Of a DNA stretch of 64,000 bases, positions 47,735-56,006 are shown piece after piece. A model generated the notes under the pieces. The model saw only the letters and a list, made by a program, of their open reading frames with translations, made no database searches and was not told the DNA's origin. The stretch covers positions 310,001-374,000 of the forward strand of contig NZ_JACGVC010000049.1 of the NCBI RefSeq assembly GCF_014077005.1, in the 5' to 3' direction. The number at the start of each line of letters is the position of its first letter. Position 1 is the stretch's first letter. The DNA comes from Colwellia sp. MB3u-45 (GTDB lineage: Bacteria; Pseudomonadota; Gammaproteobacteria; Enterobacterales; Alteromonadaceae). The translations under genes were made by a program, and so were the position numbers.

Positions 47735-48098
47735 GTTGATCTCACTTGTAAACTTTTCATTTTTAAAACAAGATGAATACTTATAACAGACTTATAAAAG
47801 TAGAATAATTTTTAAGGCTTCACAAATTTTAAAATCAAAATTTACCCATAGTGATTAAAAGTTAGGCTACTATCTTTACAAAAAATTAAAGACCAAATAA
47901 CGTTAACTATTTGATGGTGATACTTTAGCCGCTGCAAAGCCTACGCCGCAGTCATTTTTGGATTGTATTTAGTCTCTAAAAACTTTTATTTTCAAGTGGC
48001 TGGATCTGGGGTAAAGCTTTTTTAGACGCCCTAATAACGTTAGGCCTTTCTCGCTATATCAGCGCTGAAACAGCCGCACAGCTTACATTTTTTAATTG
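47735..48098. other. Spacer between YnfA and hydrolase genes
   Basis: About 360 bp. Its GC is slightly higher from 47920 to 48110 than around. No intact ORF. The TAACGTTAGGC at about 48025 recalls an integron core site, but a full attC structure could not be established. Confidence 0.4.
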
Positions 48099-48428
48099 TT
48101 ATGACGTGCGGGGGGCAAACATAATAATAGCCATACCCAGAAGTGCTACTCCTGAACCCACTAAATCCCATGCTGTTGGGCGAATTCCTTCTATAATCCA
48201 TAACCATAAAATAGCCATAAAAATATAAACACCACCATAGGCTGCATAAACTCTACCAGCGGCCTCAGGATGCAAAGAAAGCAACCACGCAAATGTGGCC
48301 AAGCTTAGCGCAGCTGGAACCAACAACCAAATTGACTTATCTTCACGTAACCAAAGATAGGGTAAATAACACCCCATAATTTCAGTTAAAGCTGTAATGA
48401 TAAAAAGACCGAATATTTTAAATTCCAT
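48099..48428 (-). CDS. ynfA: YnfA family (UPF0060) inner-membrane protein
   Basis: A 109-residue four-helix membrane protein of the DMT/SMR-like YnfA family. It begins [20 protein letters not shown]. Signatures are [37 protein letters not shown] and [20 protein letters not shown]. The function is not settled; some homologues have been linked to drug efflux. The ATG at 48428 is preferred over a TTG one codon earlier. Confidence 0.92.
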   Translation of the reverse strand: MEFKIFGLFIITALTEIMGCYLPYLWLREDKSIWLLVPAALSLATFAWLLSLHPEAAGRVYAAYGGVYIFMAILWLWIIEGIRPTAWDLVGSGVALLGMAIIMFAPRTS

Positions 48429-48538
48429 CAAAAAAATCTCTCGTAGTAGTGAAAAAATCCCGCTTCAGCTTTGTATTCGCCAAAGCAAAGTGGAAAAAAG
48501 CTGTCATCTGCACCTTGTTGTTGGGCTATAAATGTGTC

Positions 48539-49120
48539 TCAACTGAATAACCATCGCTGGATAAATCGTGTGTAACGAGGCATGATCCAATAAACCATGA
48601 GAAAAACAATGACTCCTGTTACTGCAAGCGTAGTTATAAAGTGATTATCGGGAAAGTGTAATAGTTGCAGCACGGGTGCAATGACTATCGGCACACCAAG
48701 CACTAAAGGGTAAATGGCAGACCATGTCACTATGCACTGTTTCCAGCGGACGGGGACTTTAGCTTTAGCTCTTTCTGGGGTAAACCAGAAGTCTAGCCCA
48801 CTACTGATAAAAAAATCATCGCCAGTGACTAATAACGGCTGAACCTTGTCAATCAGACGAGAGCGAGTCGGCGACTCCATCCAGTCTTGTAAATGTGCTC
48901 GAGTGTCAAATCGGATAATAATTGTGTAGGTTTCGGTCAGTCCAGAGATTGGACGGACAATGTGCCAGTCCAGATTCCCTTTTGAGGCTTTGCAAAGCGG
49001 CGCAATTTCATTAGACCAACTTTCGTAATCGGCATGCTTGCCCTCACGCACTCTATGCGTAATAACAACCGTTGCCCCTTCTATATCGCTAAAATCCTCA
49101 GCAACTTTATCTGTATTCAT
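48539..49120 (-). CDS. ABM-domain protein with C-terminal membrane segments
   Basis: A 193-residue protein of the COG3224 type. An antibiotic-biosynthesis-monooxygenase-like domain (residues about 15-105: VVITHRVREGKHADYESW ... IIRFDTRAHLQDWMESPTR) is followed by two transmembrane helices. These are WSAIYPLVLGVPIVIAPVLQ and FITTLAVTGVIVFLMVYWIM. Function unknown. It lies upstream of ynfA on the same strand. Confidence 0.8.
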   Translation of the reverse strand: MNTDKVAEDFSDIEGATVVITHRVREGKHADYESWSNEIAPLCKASKGNLDWHIVRPISGLTETYTIIIRFDTRAHLQDWMESPTRSRLIDKVQPLLVTGDDFFISSGLDFWFTPERAKAKVPVRWKQCIVTWSAIYPLVLGVPIVIAPVLQLLHFPDNHFITTLAVTGVIVFLMVYWIMPRYTRFIQRWLFS

Positions 49121-49519
49121 ATCTGCGTCCTTATATTGCTCAACGCCTAAATAGCAGGCTAAGTTATCGTTGGCTAAAATTGTTTAGCTGAGCGAAACCT
49201 AGCCAACTATTAGCTGTGTGTTTGAGTAAATTAGGTGACTCACTGTCTGTGACTGCCAAGTGTGTTTACACAAGCATAGGCTGAATTATTTTTGTTTCGC
49301 TTTGACCCTGTTTTTTGGGATTAATTTCATATAGGTTTAGCTTCGTTTAGGCTATTCACGGACTTATGTGATTGGACATAAAAAATGAGATTTAGGTGTT
49401 TTTCTAATATGGCTTAATGCGATAACCATTCCTCAATAATTCCAAAACAATGGCACGTAGCTTAAGTAAATATTGTTTAGCAACATTGTCTAAATAGCAT
49501 AGTTTGTCAGAATACGTGG
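49121..49519. other. Non-coding spacer
   Basis: About 400 bp between the ABM-membrane gene and the TetR gene. GTGTGTTTACACAAGC near 49260 has weak symmetry. No gene is supported. Confidence 0.4.
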
Positions 49520-50050
49520 TTAAAGATAATCTTGAATATTATCAAAAGCCGTTTTATCATCTAATACTTTAGATAAAATCATCATGCCCTCTAAAGAGGC
49601 TAATAACTGAATAGCTTTAGCTTTGGCACTTGCTGCTGTCATGTCTTTTTCTTCAATATATCTTTGTTGTAACCAGTTTATATTCAATTCAAAAAAACGT
49701 TTAATTTCACTTTTTACTTGCTCTGGCAAGGCGTCTAACTGTGCGCCTAATAAACCACATAAGCACATTTGGTTATCTTTTTCCAATGCCGCTTTGAACA
49801 TATTAATATAGAGCTTAATCGCACTACTCTCTGGTTGCTTTGCTTTTTCATCATTTAGTGATGCTAAGAATACATCGGTATACTGATGGGCTAATTCTGC
49901 AGCTAAATCAGCTTTGGTGCGAAAATAGTAATGCACACTTGAGCTTTTAATGCCGATTTCATCGGCAAGCTCTCTAAAGCTAAAATTACCGTAGCCGCCA
50001 GACCTTACTTTGTTTTCAGCTAATGTGAGTATTTGAGATTTTTTATTCAT
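49520..50050 (-). CDS. TetR/AcrR-family transcriptional regulator
   Basis: A 176-residue regulator. The N-terminal helix-turn-helix is FSFRELADEIGIKSSSVHYYF followed by RTKADLAAELAHQY. The C-terminal ligand domain carries CLCGLLGAQLDALPEQVKSE, typical of NemR-like redox- or electrophile-responsive members with cysteines. It stands 179 nt downstream of the amine oxidase gene on the same strand. It probably controls the amine oxidase/GST divergent promoter, where two matching 18-bp palindromes lie. Confidence 0.85.
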   Translation of the reverse strand: MNKKSQILTLAENKVRSGGYGNFSFRELADEIGIKSSSVHYYFRTKADLAAELAHQYTDVFLASLNDEKAKQPESSAIKLYINMFKAALEKDNQMCLCGLLGAQLDALPEQVKSEIKRFFELNINWLQQRYIEEKDMTAASAKAKAIQLLASLEGMMILSKVLDDKTAFDNIQDYL

Positions 50051-50229
50051 AAATAAATGCTATCTGAGAGGTTAAGTAAATAATGAAGTTATTGAGTAAC
50101 TTTAAGGCCCGTATTAGCGATATAAGCAGACAAGGTTACTGCTGATGTTAATTACTCAATAATATCAGCTATTATCAATGACTAAGTCATTTTATTCAAA
50201 TACTTAATAATTTCGCTAAATAGATACTA

Positions 50230-51363
50230 CTAAGATGCTGGTCCGTTTTTAGTGCTTTTAAACAAGAGTTCTTTTTGCAATAAACTAATCGCTGTATCAG
50301 CAGCGTTAATCGCGCCTTCAAGGTAACCCGCGTCTTGCTCAGAAAACTCACTAGCTGCCAAATATAAATTTAATGACGATAACTCCTGAGAAAATCGCTT
50401 GATATGAAAATCAGGATGCGCCGGTGGCTCTGCTCTGTCGTTATCTGTGGCAACATGGACATCGTTACCCCAACTTTTTAAATAACATTGTTGATAGTCC
50501 TCGGCTGCTTCGCCAAACAATAACTTAAGCTGATTAACGCACTGGGCTTTTAAATCTTCAATAGAGACACTTTTTATGGCTTGGGATGAAAGTCCGATAA
50601 AACCAAACAATGCAAAACCCTGCTGATCTGCGGCTGAGGCATCATGAATTTCTACCATAGGTCCAACGCGACTAAATGCTTGTCCTGCCAAGCCACTGTC
50701 TCGCCAAAAAGGTTTATGATAAGTCGCTATAAACTTTGCTTGGTTTGCCATCCAAGTGGGTACAGCCAATAACGCTTTTGTTAACGCTTCACTCGCCCAA
50801 TGAGCAGGCGTTAAGTATTCATGAATAAGTCTGGGTGGTAAGGCTAATATTAAATGGTCGGTTTCGTGAATAACCACCGAAGCATCTTTTGTATTTTTCA
50901 CTGTTACTTGCCAAGTATCATTGACCTTTAGTAAACGATCCACTTGACAACTTAGCTGGTAATTACTTTTTGATAACTTAGCTTGTAAAGCCAAAATGAG
51001 TTTATATAAACCCCCTTCTAAACGATGCAATAAAGGCCCTTGACCATTTTTAATGATTTTAGGGGCTATATTGGTATGTTCATGATAAACAACCGCGCCA
51101 GCAATATGCTGATGAAATAAATTTTGCTGCAAATTAGCGGCTAATGCTTTCATACGATAATGATGCGGAAATATCCATGTTGGGCCAAGATCATGAAATA
51201 ACGCTTCATCATTATTTCCCTTAGGCTGTTCGCTATGAATGCGCCCACCAAAAACATCTTTCGCTTCAAAAAGCACATAGGGAATATTTAACTGTTCTAA
51301 CTGAAATGCTGTGTACAAACCAGCTAATCCACCACCAACAATAATTACGCGCTTTTTATTCAT
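50230..51363 (-). CDS. FAD-dependent amine oxidase/NAD(P)-binding oxidoreductase
   Basis: A 377-residue flavin amine-oxidase-type protein. The N-terminal dinucleotide motif is VIIVGGGLAGLYTAFQLEQL, and FEAKDVFGGRIHSEQP is the second FAD contact. The C-terminal motif YLEGAINAADTAI is also present. The substrate is unknown. The ATG at 51363 has GAGG upstream; a GTG two codons earlier is the alternative. It is divergent from a GST–cupin pair, and a TetR-like operator lies 18 nt upstream of its start. Confidence 0.85.
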   Translation of the reverse strand: MNKKRVIIVGGGLAGLYTAFQLEQLNIPYVLFEAKDVFGGRIHSEQPKGNNDEALFHDLGPTWIFPHHYRMKALAANLQQNLFHQHIAGAVVYHEHTNIAPKIIKNGQGPLLHRLEGGLYKLILALQAKLSKSNYQLSCQVDRLLKVNDTWQVTVKNTKDASVVIHETDHLILALPPRLIHEYLTPAHWASEALTKALLAVPTWMANQAKFIATYHKPFWRDSGLAGQAFSRVGPMVEIHDASAADQQGFALFGFIGLSSQAIKSVSIEDLKAQCVNQLKLLFGEAAEDYQQCYLKSWGNDVHVATDNDRAEPPAHPDFHIKRFSQELSSLNLYLAASEFSEQDAGYLEGAINAADTAISLLQKELLFKSTKNGPAS

Positions 51364-51380
51364 TAACACCTCAAACCTGC

Positions 51381-51398
51381 CTACCTACTGATAGATAA
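51381..51398. promoter_or_regulatory. TetR-like operator next to the amine oxidase start
   Basis: CTACCTACTGATAGATAA has the symmetry CTAYCTA-N4-TAGRTAR. It lies 18 nt upstream of the amine oxidase ATG. Confidence 0.6.
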
Positions 51399-51490
51399 TA
51401 TTAACTAGCGTTCAATGTAAAAGCAAGCTATTTTACAACGCGCTAGCAGCTACATTTAGCTACAAGTTAACATTTGACAATTGATATAAA

Positions 51491-51532
51491 AACAACCAAA
51501 CTACCTACCAATAGATAGACAAATTGGTTGTT
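51491..51532. promoter_or_regulatory. Nested palindromic operator before the GST gene
   Basis: CTACCTACCAATAGATAG (51501-51518) is a second copy of the operator. It is enclosed by a perfect inverted repeat, AACAACCAA (51491) and TTGGTTGTT (51524). It lies 90-117 nt upstream of the GST ATG. Confidence 0.65.
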
Positions 51533-51607
51533 AGATATAAAAACTAAGTAAGTTAATAGTAAATAAAATAATACTTATTTAACTACACTCATTAATTGGA
51601 AATAAAA

Positions 51608-52225
51608 ATGAAAATATATGATGTTGAAGGTTTTCCTAATCCACTTCGTGTTCGAATGGCTTTAGCTGAAAAAAATGCGCTAGACCAGGTTACTTTTGTT
51701 CCTGTTGATGTAATGAACGCTGAGCATAGAAGTGATGCTTTCCTAGTAAAAAATCCAGCTGCGGGTGTTCCAGTACTCGAATTAGATGATGGTACTTATA
51801 TTTCTGAATGTTCAGCTATTATTGAATATATCGATCACACATTTGCGGGTATTTCATTAACAGGAACGTCTGCAAAAGAGCGTGCTGTTATTAGCATGAT
51901 GCAACGCAGAGCTGAATTTATGGTACTTGACGCTGCCGCTACTTATTTTCATCATGCGACTGATGGTTTAGGACCCGACCTTGAAATAGACCAAAATAAA
52001 GCATGGGGCAATAAACAAGCTAACAATGTACTGGCCGGTTTTAAATATTTTAATACCGTATTAAGTAACACGCCGTATGTCGCCGGTGACGAATTTACGA
52101 TGGCTGATATCACCTTATTCGCAGGTCTTGCTTTTGCTGATTTTGGTCAACTCACCGTGCCAAGTCAATACACACATTTACTTGCATGGCGTGCAAAGAT
52201 TCAAGACCGACCAAGCCTTAAATAA
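51608..52225 (+). CDS. Glutathione S-transferase
   Basis: A 205-residue soluble GST. The thioredoxin-like N-domain is KIYDVEGFPNPLRVRMALAE with the cis-proline in NPAAGVPVLEL and the SECSAIIEYID motif. The helical C-domain has DEFTMADITLFAGLAFADF. It is a typical beta/theta-like small GST for electrophile conjugation. The ATG at 51608 has GGAAAT upstream and starts exactly at the domain; a TTG four codons earlier is possible. It is followed by a cupin gene 81 nt downstream. Confidence 0.9.
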   Translation: MKIYDVEGFPNPLRVRMALAEKNALDQVTFVPVDVMNAEHRSDAFLVKNPAAGVPVLELDDGTYISECSAIIEYIDHTFAGISLTGTSAKERAVISMMQRRAEFMVLDAAATYFHHATDGLGPDLEIDQNKAWGNKQANNVLAGFKYFNTVLSNTPYVAGDEFTMADITLFAGLAFADFGQLTVPSQYTHLLAWRAKIQDRPSLK

Positions 52226-52306
52226 AACTATATCGCGAGTTGTTTAACCGCTTCAATGGCATTAACAACTCGCTCCCCTTTACTCTTTTTTAACTAGGAT
52301 TTATTG

Positions 52307-52999
52307 ATGGGAATTCTTGATGATTTTACGCAAAGAGCCATTGTTCATAGTGCCTCGTTAGACTGGTTAGCCTCACCTATGCCAGGTGTTGAAAGAAGAC
52401 CTCTAGATAGAGTAGGTGGCGAGGTGGCTAGAGCAACCTCCATAGTAAGATACGCAAAAGGCAGTAAATTTTCTCCTCATGTTCATACCGGCGGCGAAGA
52501 GTTTGTGGTACTTGACGGTGTATTTCAAGATGAAAGTGGAGATTTCCCTATCGGCTCGTATGTTCGAAATCCTCCACAATCGAGTCATACGCCACGCTCT
52601 GATAACGGCTGTATTATTTTTGTAAAATTGTGGCAATTTCAACCTGAAGATAGAACCCATGTTCGCCTCCAGATGAATAAAATGTCAGCGATTCCTTCGC
52701 TAACAGTTGGCGTATCTATTACCCCGTTATACAAAGACAAACATGAAGAAGTCTCGGTTTATTATTTTGAACCGAATACAAAAATGAGTTTATCGGTTCC
52801 TGAAGGTGCAGAGGTATTAGTATTAGCCGGGGAATTACAAGCACAAAATGATTTACTGCAAAAGCATAGCTGGATGCGTTTACCTTTAGGCGACACATTA
52901 ACAGTAACAGCAAAAAGTAATGGCGCAAAAGTTTGGCTTAAAACAGGAAATTTATCTGATGTAAGCAACCAGATAAAACGGATTCAAGCGGCGAGTTGA
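52307..52999 (+). CDS. ChrR-like double-cupin protein
   Basis: A 230-residue protein. The N-terminal cupin resembles the C-terminal cupin of the anti-sigma factor ChrR: KGSKFSPHVHTGGEEFVVLD with GVFQDESGDFPIGSYVRNPP and SSHTPRSDNGCIIFVK. A second, more degenerate cupin follows. The anti-sigma zinc domain of ChrR is absent and no ECF sigma gene is adjacent. It is probably an enzyme or a sensor rather than an anti-sigma factor. It is read after the GST gene and ends at a strong terminator. Confidence 0.8.
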   Translation: MGILDDFTQRAIVHSASLDWLASPMPGVERRPLDRVGGEVARATSIVRYAKGSKFSPHVHTGGEEFVVLDGVFQDESGDFPIGSYVRNPPQSSHTPRSDNGCIIFVKLWQFQPEDRTHVRLQMNKMSAIPSLTVGVSITPLYKDKHEEVSVYYFEPNTKMSLSVPEGAEVLVLAGELQAQNDLLQKHSWMRLPLGDTLTVTAKSNGAKVWLKTGNLSDVSNQIKRIQAAS

Positions 53000-53090
53000 T
53001 TTTATAACTAAAGAATAAACAGGGAGTAAATAAAGGCACATGCGATTCCCTTTCCTTGAGTTTTACTAAAATTTTTTTATCGTTTAAATA

Positions 53091-53119
53091 GACCCTGTAA
53101 CAGTTTTTGTTACAGGGTC
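53091..53119 (+). terminator. Rho-independent terminator of the GST–cupin unit
   Basis: A 12-bp perfect stem (GACCCTGTAACA / TGTTACAGGGTC) with a short T-rich loop, followed by TTTAAAT. It lies 92 nt past the cupin stop. Confidence 0.8.
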
Positions 53120-53475
53120 TTTAAATAAAACATGTCATTAGAAAGTATATCTCAAATAATTTCTGGCTAATGAATTTGTATCTCTTGATTAATCTTTCAT
53201 GTCTATATTCTGACATGTTCAGCTTTTGTATCTAAAAAGTCTATTAAGCGCTGTTTTATATCTTCATAAAATGGTCTTCTATTCGCTAACAGTGGATATT
53301 TTGGCTGAGCTGAAAAGCTTAATTGTTAGTACTATTTTGACCTGATATCCTCATTATTGCTATGGTCTGTTTAAGAGCGAGCAAGATACTCTTGACTCTA
53401 ACCAGTGAACGCTAGCTTGTACTGTGCCCGCTGACAGTAATGTGTGTGCAATAAATAGAAAGGGAACTGAAATTT
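53120..53475. other. Spacer with possible ORF remnant
   Basis: About 350 bp upstream of the DnaJ-related gene. On the minus strand an open frame from 53322 to the stop at 53203 reads PKYPLLANRRPFYEDIKQRL and continues to HVRI, without a start codon. It may be the tail of a lost gene; the family is not recognised. Confidence 0.3.
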
Positions 53476-54051
53476 ATGACCAATCCTTTAATTATTTCGA
53501 TACTGAGATATTTAAGAGAGCAGAAAAGCTCCTGCTCGCTGCTTGATTTGGTAAAGCTTTGTGAACAAGACTTTCTTGCGCTTATTCTAACGGATGTCGC
53601 TCCTCAGATAGCCATTTTCCAAAAGAATTTTTTTGTTATGAATGCGCTGTATCAAATTCAACATGATATTCAATCAGAGGGTTTTTCACTGACAATTTTT
53701 CCTTTAAAAATATGTCTGATACCACATTGCGCTGGCGTTAAAAATTCCCTGACCACGCGCGATAATGATCTGGCCCACTACTATTTAAACTGGTCTAATT
53801 TAAATAACATCACTGTTGAAGAGGTTGAATCACTTTTTGATAGTTTTTGGCAAAAATATCAGGCGGTAGATAAGGTTGGCGATGCCCTGACGACGTTAGG
53901 ACTAAATCAAGGTGTGGATTGGTCTAAGATACGTCAGGCTTACCAAAAAAAAGTTTTCATTAATCACCCTGATAAAGGCGGCTGCGCAGATGACTTTATC
54001 AAAACCCGAGAAGCCTATGAAATTTTAAGGTTTTGTTATTATAAAACTTAA
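53476..54051 (+). CDS. DnaJ-related protein with C-terminal J domain
   Basis: A 191-residue protein. The N-terminal DnaJ-related domain (residues 1-130; LIISILRYLREQKSSCSLLD … LAHYYLNWSNL) is followed by a short J domain at about residues 140-190. The HPD tripeptide lies in VFINHPDKGG. This architecture is common in Vibrio, Shewanella and relatives. It probably stimulates an Hsp70, but its client is unknown. It stands alone. Confidence 0.85.
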   Translation: MTNPLIISILRYLREQKSSCSLLDLVKLCEQDFLALILTDVAPQIAIFQKNFFVMNALYQIQHDIQSEGFSLTIFPLKICLIPHCAGVKNSLTTRDNDLAHYYLNWSNLNNITVEEVESLFDSFWQKYQAVDKVGDALTTLGLNQGVDWSKIRQAYQKKVFINHPDKGGCADDFIKTREAYEILRFCYYKT

Positions 54052-54440
54052 CGGCAATTTTTTATTTATCTCTAATTCGTTAAGGGCCATATTAGGCCTT
54101 AGAAAATCACGCATTAAACGTTAAGTAAGTGGACGCTAAGTTCATATGTCACATCATGATTAAGACCAACTATGATAGATCACAGCTCTACTTTGCTACC
54201 AAAGCCAATAATCCTAGTCTGTTCATGGTTGAACCTCTACTTTTTGTGCTAAGTTTGCAATAGCTTATCAACGTCAATAATGGGTAATGTTTTTTCCTTA
54301 GCTGCATCTGCTGAAGTGTCATATTTTCTATCAAAATACGTGTTAAACACTTGTTAAAATAAGATGTTTTTCTGCCCAAGGAGACCACTGGCTCTAAAGA
54401 AAGACAGTGTTTAATTAAGCGTTACGGCCACCCTATAGAA
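54052..54440. other. Spacer between DnaJ-related and SRAP genes
   Basis: About 390 bp between convergent genes. No supportable gene. Confidence 0.4.
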
Positions 54441-55133
54441 TCAATCATGGTTAATAAGCTGTGACTCTGAGATCGTTTTATAAGTCATAGGTTTATCAAT
54501 CTGGTGAGCAATAAGATTTTGTGGAATATGGGGTTGTAGCAAGTGTTCAAATTGCTCAACCTCATTAAATTGAGTATTTAGCCACCTATCTACTAATAGT
54601 GATTCTTGCGGTAGGATTAGCGGCATTGCTTTGCTGTGAATTTTCATCAGCTTTGGGTGTGGTGGCAAGGTAATAACCGAGCAGCTAAGTTTTATTTCAC
54701 CTGTTGTTTGGTGCTTCCATTCACGGCACAAACCACCAAGTATTAAACCACCTGACTCTGCTGCCATATCGTAATAATGTATAGGTTTTTTATTCACAAA
54801 TTCAGTTTCACCAAAACCTTTAACCGCAATAACACACCGTGAACTACGGTAGGCTTGATAACCTGCACTTCTTGGGGTGTTTAACTTATCATATCGTGTA
54901 TTAAATGAAGTAAATTTAGACGCTTTAAAACCATTTACCGTTTGGTCTAACAATAACCACCAAGTAGCGTTTTCCACACGCCGTTGATCACCTACATTCC
55001 TGACAATGGAAATGGTATCCGCCGCCTTTACACAACGGCTATTAATAGGCTTATCAATTACCTTGTTAATTTTTAAGCTGGTATAAAGTTTTTTAACACC
55101 CTTATCAAAGGTCATATTGAACCGACCGCACAT
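54441..55133 (-). CDS. Divergent SRAP/YedK (HMCES-like) protein
   Basis: The SRAP family forms a thiazolidine crosslink with abasic sites in single-stranded DNA through Cys2. This 230-residue protein begins MCGRFNMTF, so Cys2 is in place after removal of the Met. The family asparagine is seen in SFNTRYDKL, the glutamate region in IAVKGFGETEF (usually GFYEW) and the histidine in MKIHSKAMPLIL (usually HDRMPVIL). The replacement of the usual aromatic motif makes this an outlying member. The catalytic set itself appears complete. Confidence 0.85.
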   Translation of the reverse strand: MCGRFNMTFDKGVKKLYTSLKINKVIDKPINSRCVKAADTISIVRNVGDQRRVENATWWLLLDQTVNGFKASKFTSFNTRYDKLNTPRSAGYQAYRSSRCVIAVKGFGETEFVNKKPIHYYDMAAESGGLILGGLCREWKHQTTGEIKLSCSVITLPPHPKLMKIHSKAMPLILPQESLLVDRWLNTQFNEVEQFEHLLQPHIPQNLIAHQIDKPMTYKTISESQLINHD

Positions 55134-56006
55134 GTTTTTTATTCCTCATAAATTACAGGCTATCTTAGCAACGAACTTTAGCTATATCTCGCCAATTAGC
55201 GGTGAACTGCAAGCTTAAACAGTAACGCTTTATTGACCCATTTTTCCGTTTGCCTTTCAGCAGCTATTTTTAACATGCCTAGATCATAGCAATTATTCAT
55301 TAGCTAATTTTAAAGCGTTATTTAAATTACTAACTTTTGTTGCTGAGACAATGCTAACTATACCCAATTTTATGTTCACTATCTCCAAGGATAACTGACA
55401 ACTAGATACATCTTCTAAAATGTTAATGTCCTCTATTGGTCTTTAAAAACTATGGGTTAGTTTCACTCAGCCATGACAAAATTTTTGCTTCCAAGTCACT
55501 ATAAAATTAGTGTGGAATTTAAAAATAAAGAATTTATTAAGATATGCTCTACACTTACCGCTGATTATTTTTGTAGGTTTGATTTATAAAATATACCACC
55601 CAAAGCTTTATCTCTGACAATCTTATTTTACACCCTAGTCGTTGAATTTCATTCGAAAATTATTTCATTAATACTAAAACAGTGACTTGATAGTCATATT
55701 TCTGTTACATTATTGGTAATAGAAATATTAAATTTTTTAGCGACTATCGAACTGTCGATTTTTTTACTGCTTACTTTTACTGGTTATAGCGTTAGTTGTA
55801 CTTTTTAGTTATTTGTACAATGCAGCACCTTTAACGTGCAATTATTCTGTATAGCAAGGTAATATAATCTAGTAAAAATATCTAACAAGCATAAGCTAAG
55901 CATTAGACTACAAGCTGTTGAGCGAAATGATGTGTGCCGTAACGAAAATGTGGTGAGTCTTGAAAGTTAACCGCAAGGCCAACATTTTGAATTATCATTC
56001 ACTTAG
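55134..56006. other. Long AT-rich intergenic region
   Basis: About 870 bp. On the minus strand an open frame from 55442 to the stop at 55293 encodes about 49 residues (…LEIVNIKLGIVSIVSATKVS…), but it has no start codon, so it may be a remnant. The rest, including the leader of the EAL gene, shows nothing recognisable. Confidence 0.45.

Noticed and set aside
48020-48110. Possible integron attC site (TAACGTTAGGC)
   Set aside because: A matching inverse core and imperfect stem could not be delineated by eye, and the nearby genes are not spaced like cassettes.
52403-52968. Several minus-strand ORFs opposite the cupin gene
   Set aside because: Shadows of the plus-strand cupin gene, which has clear domain motifs and a terminator.
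54188-54388. 66-codon minus-strand ORF between the DnaJ-related and SRAP genes
   Set aside because: No recognisable domain, no ribosome-binding site and no coding-like composition.
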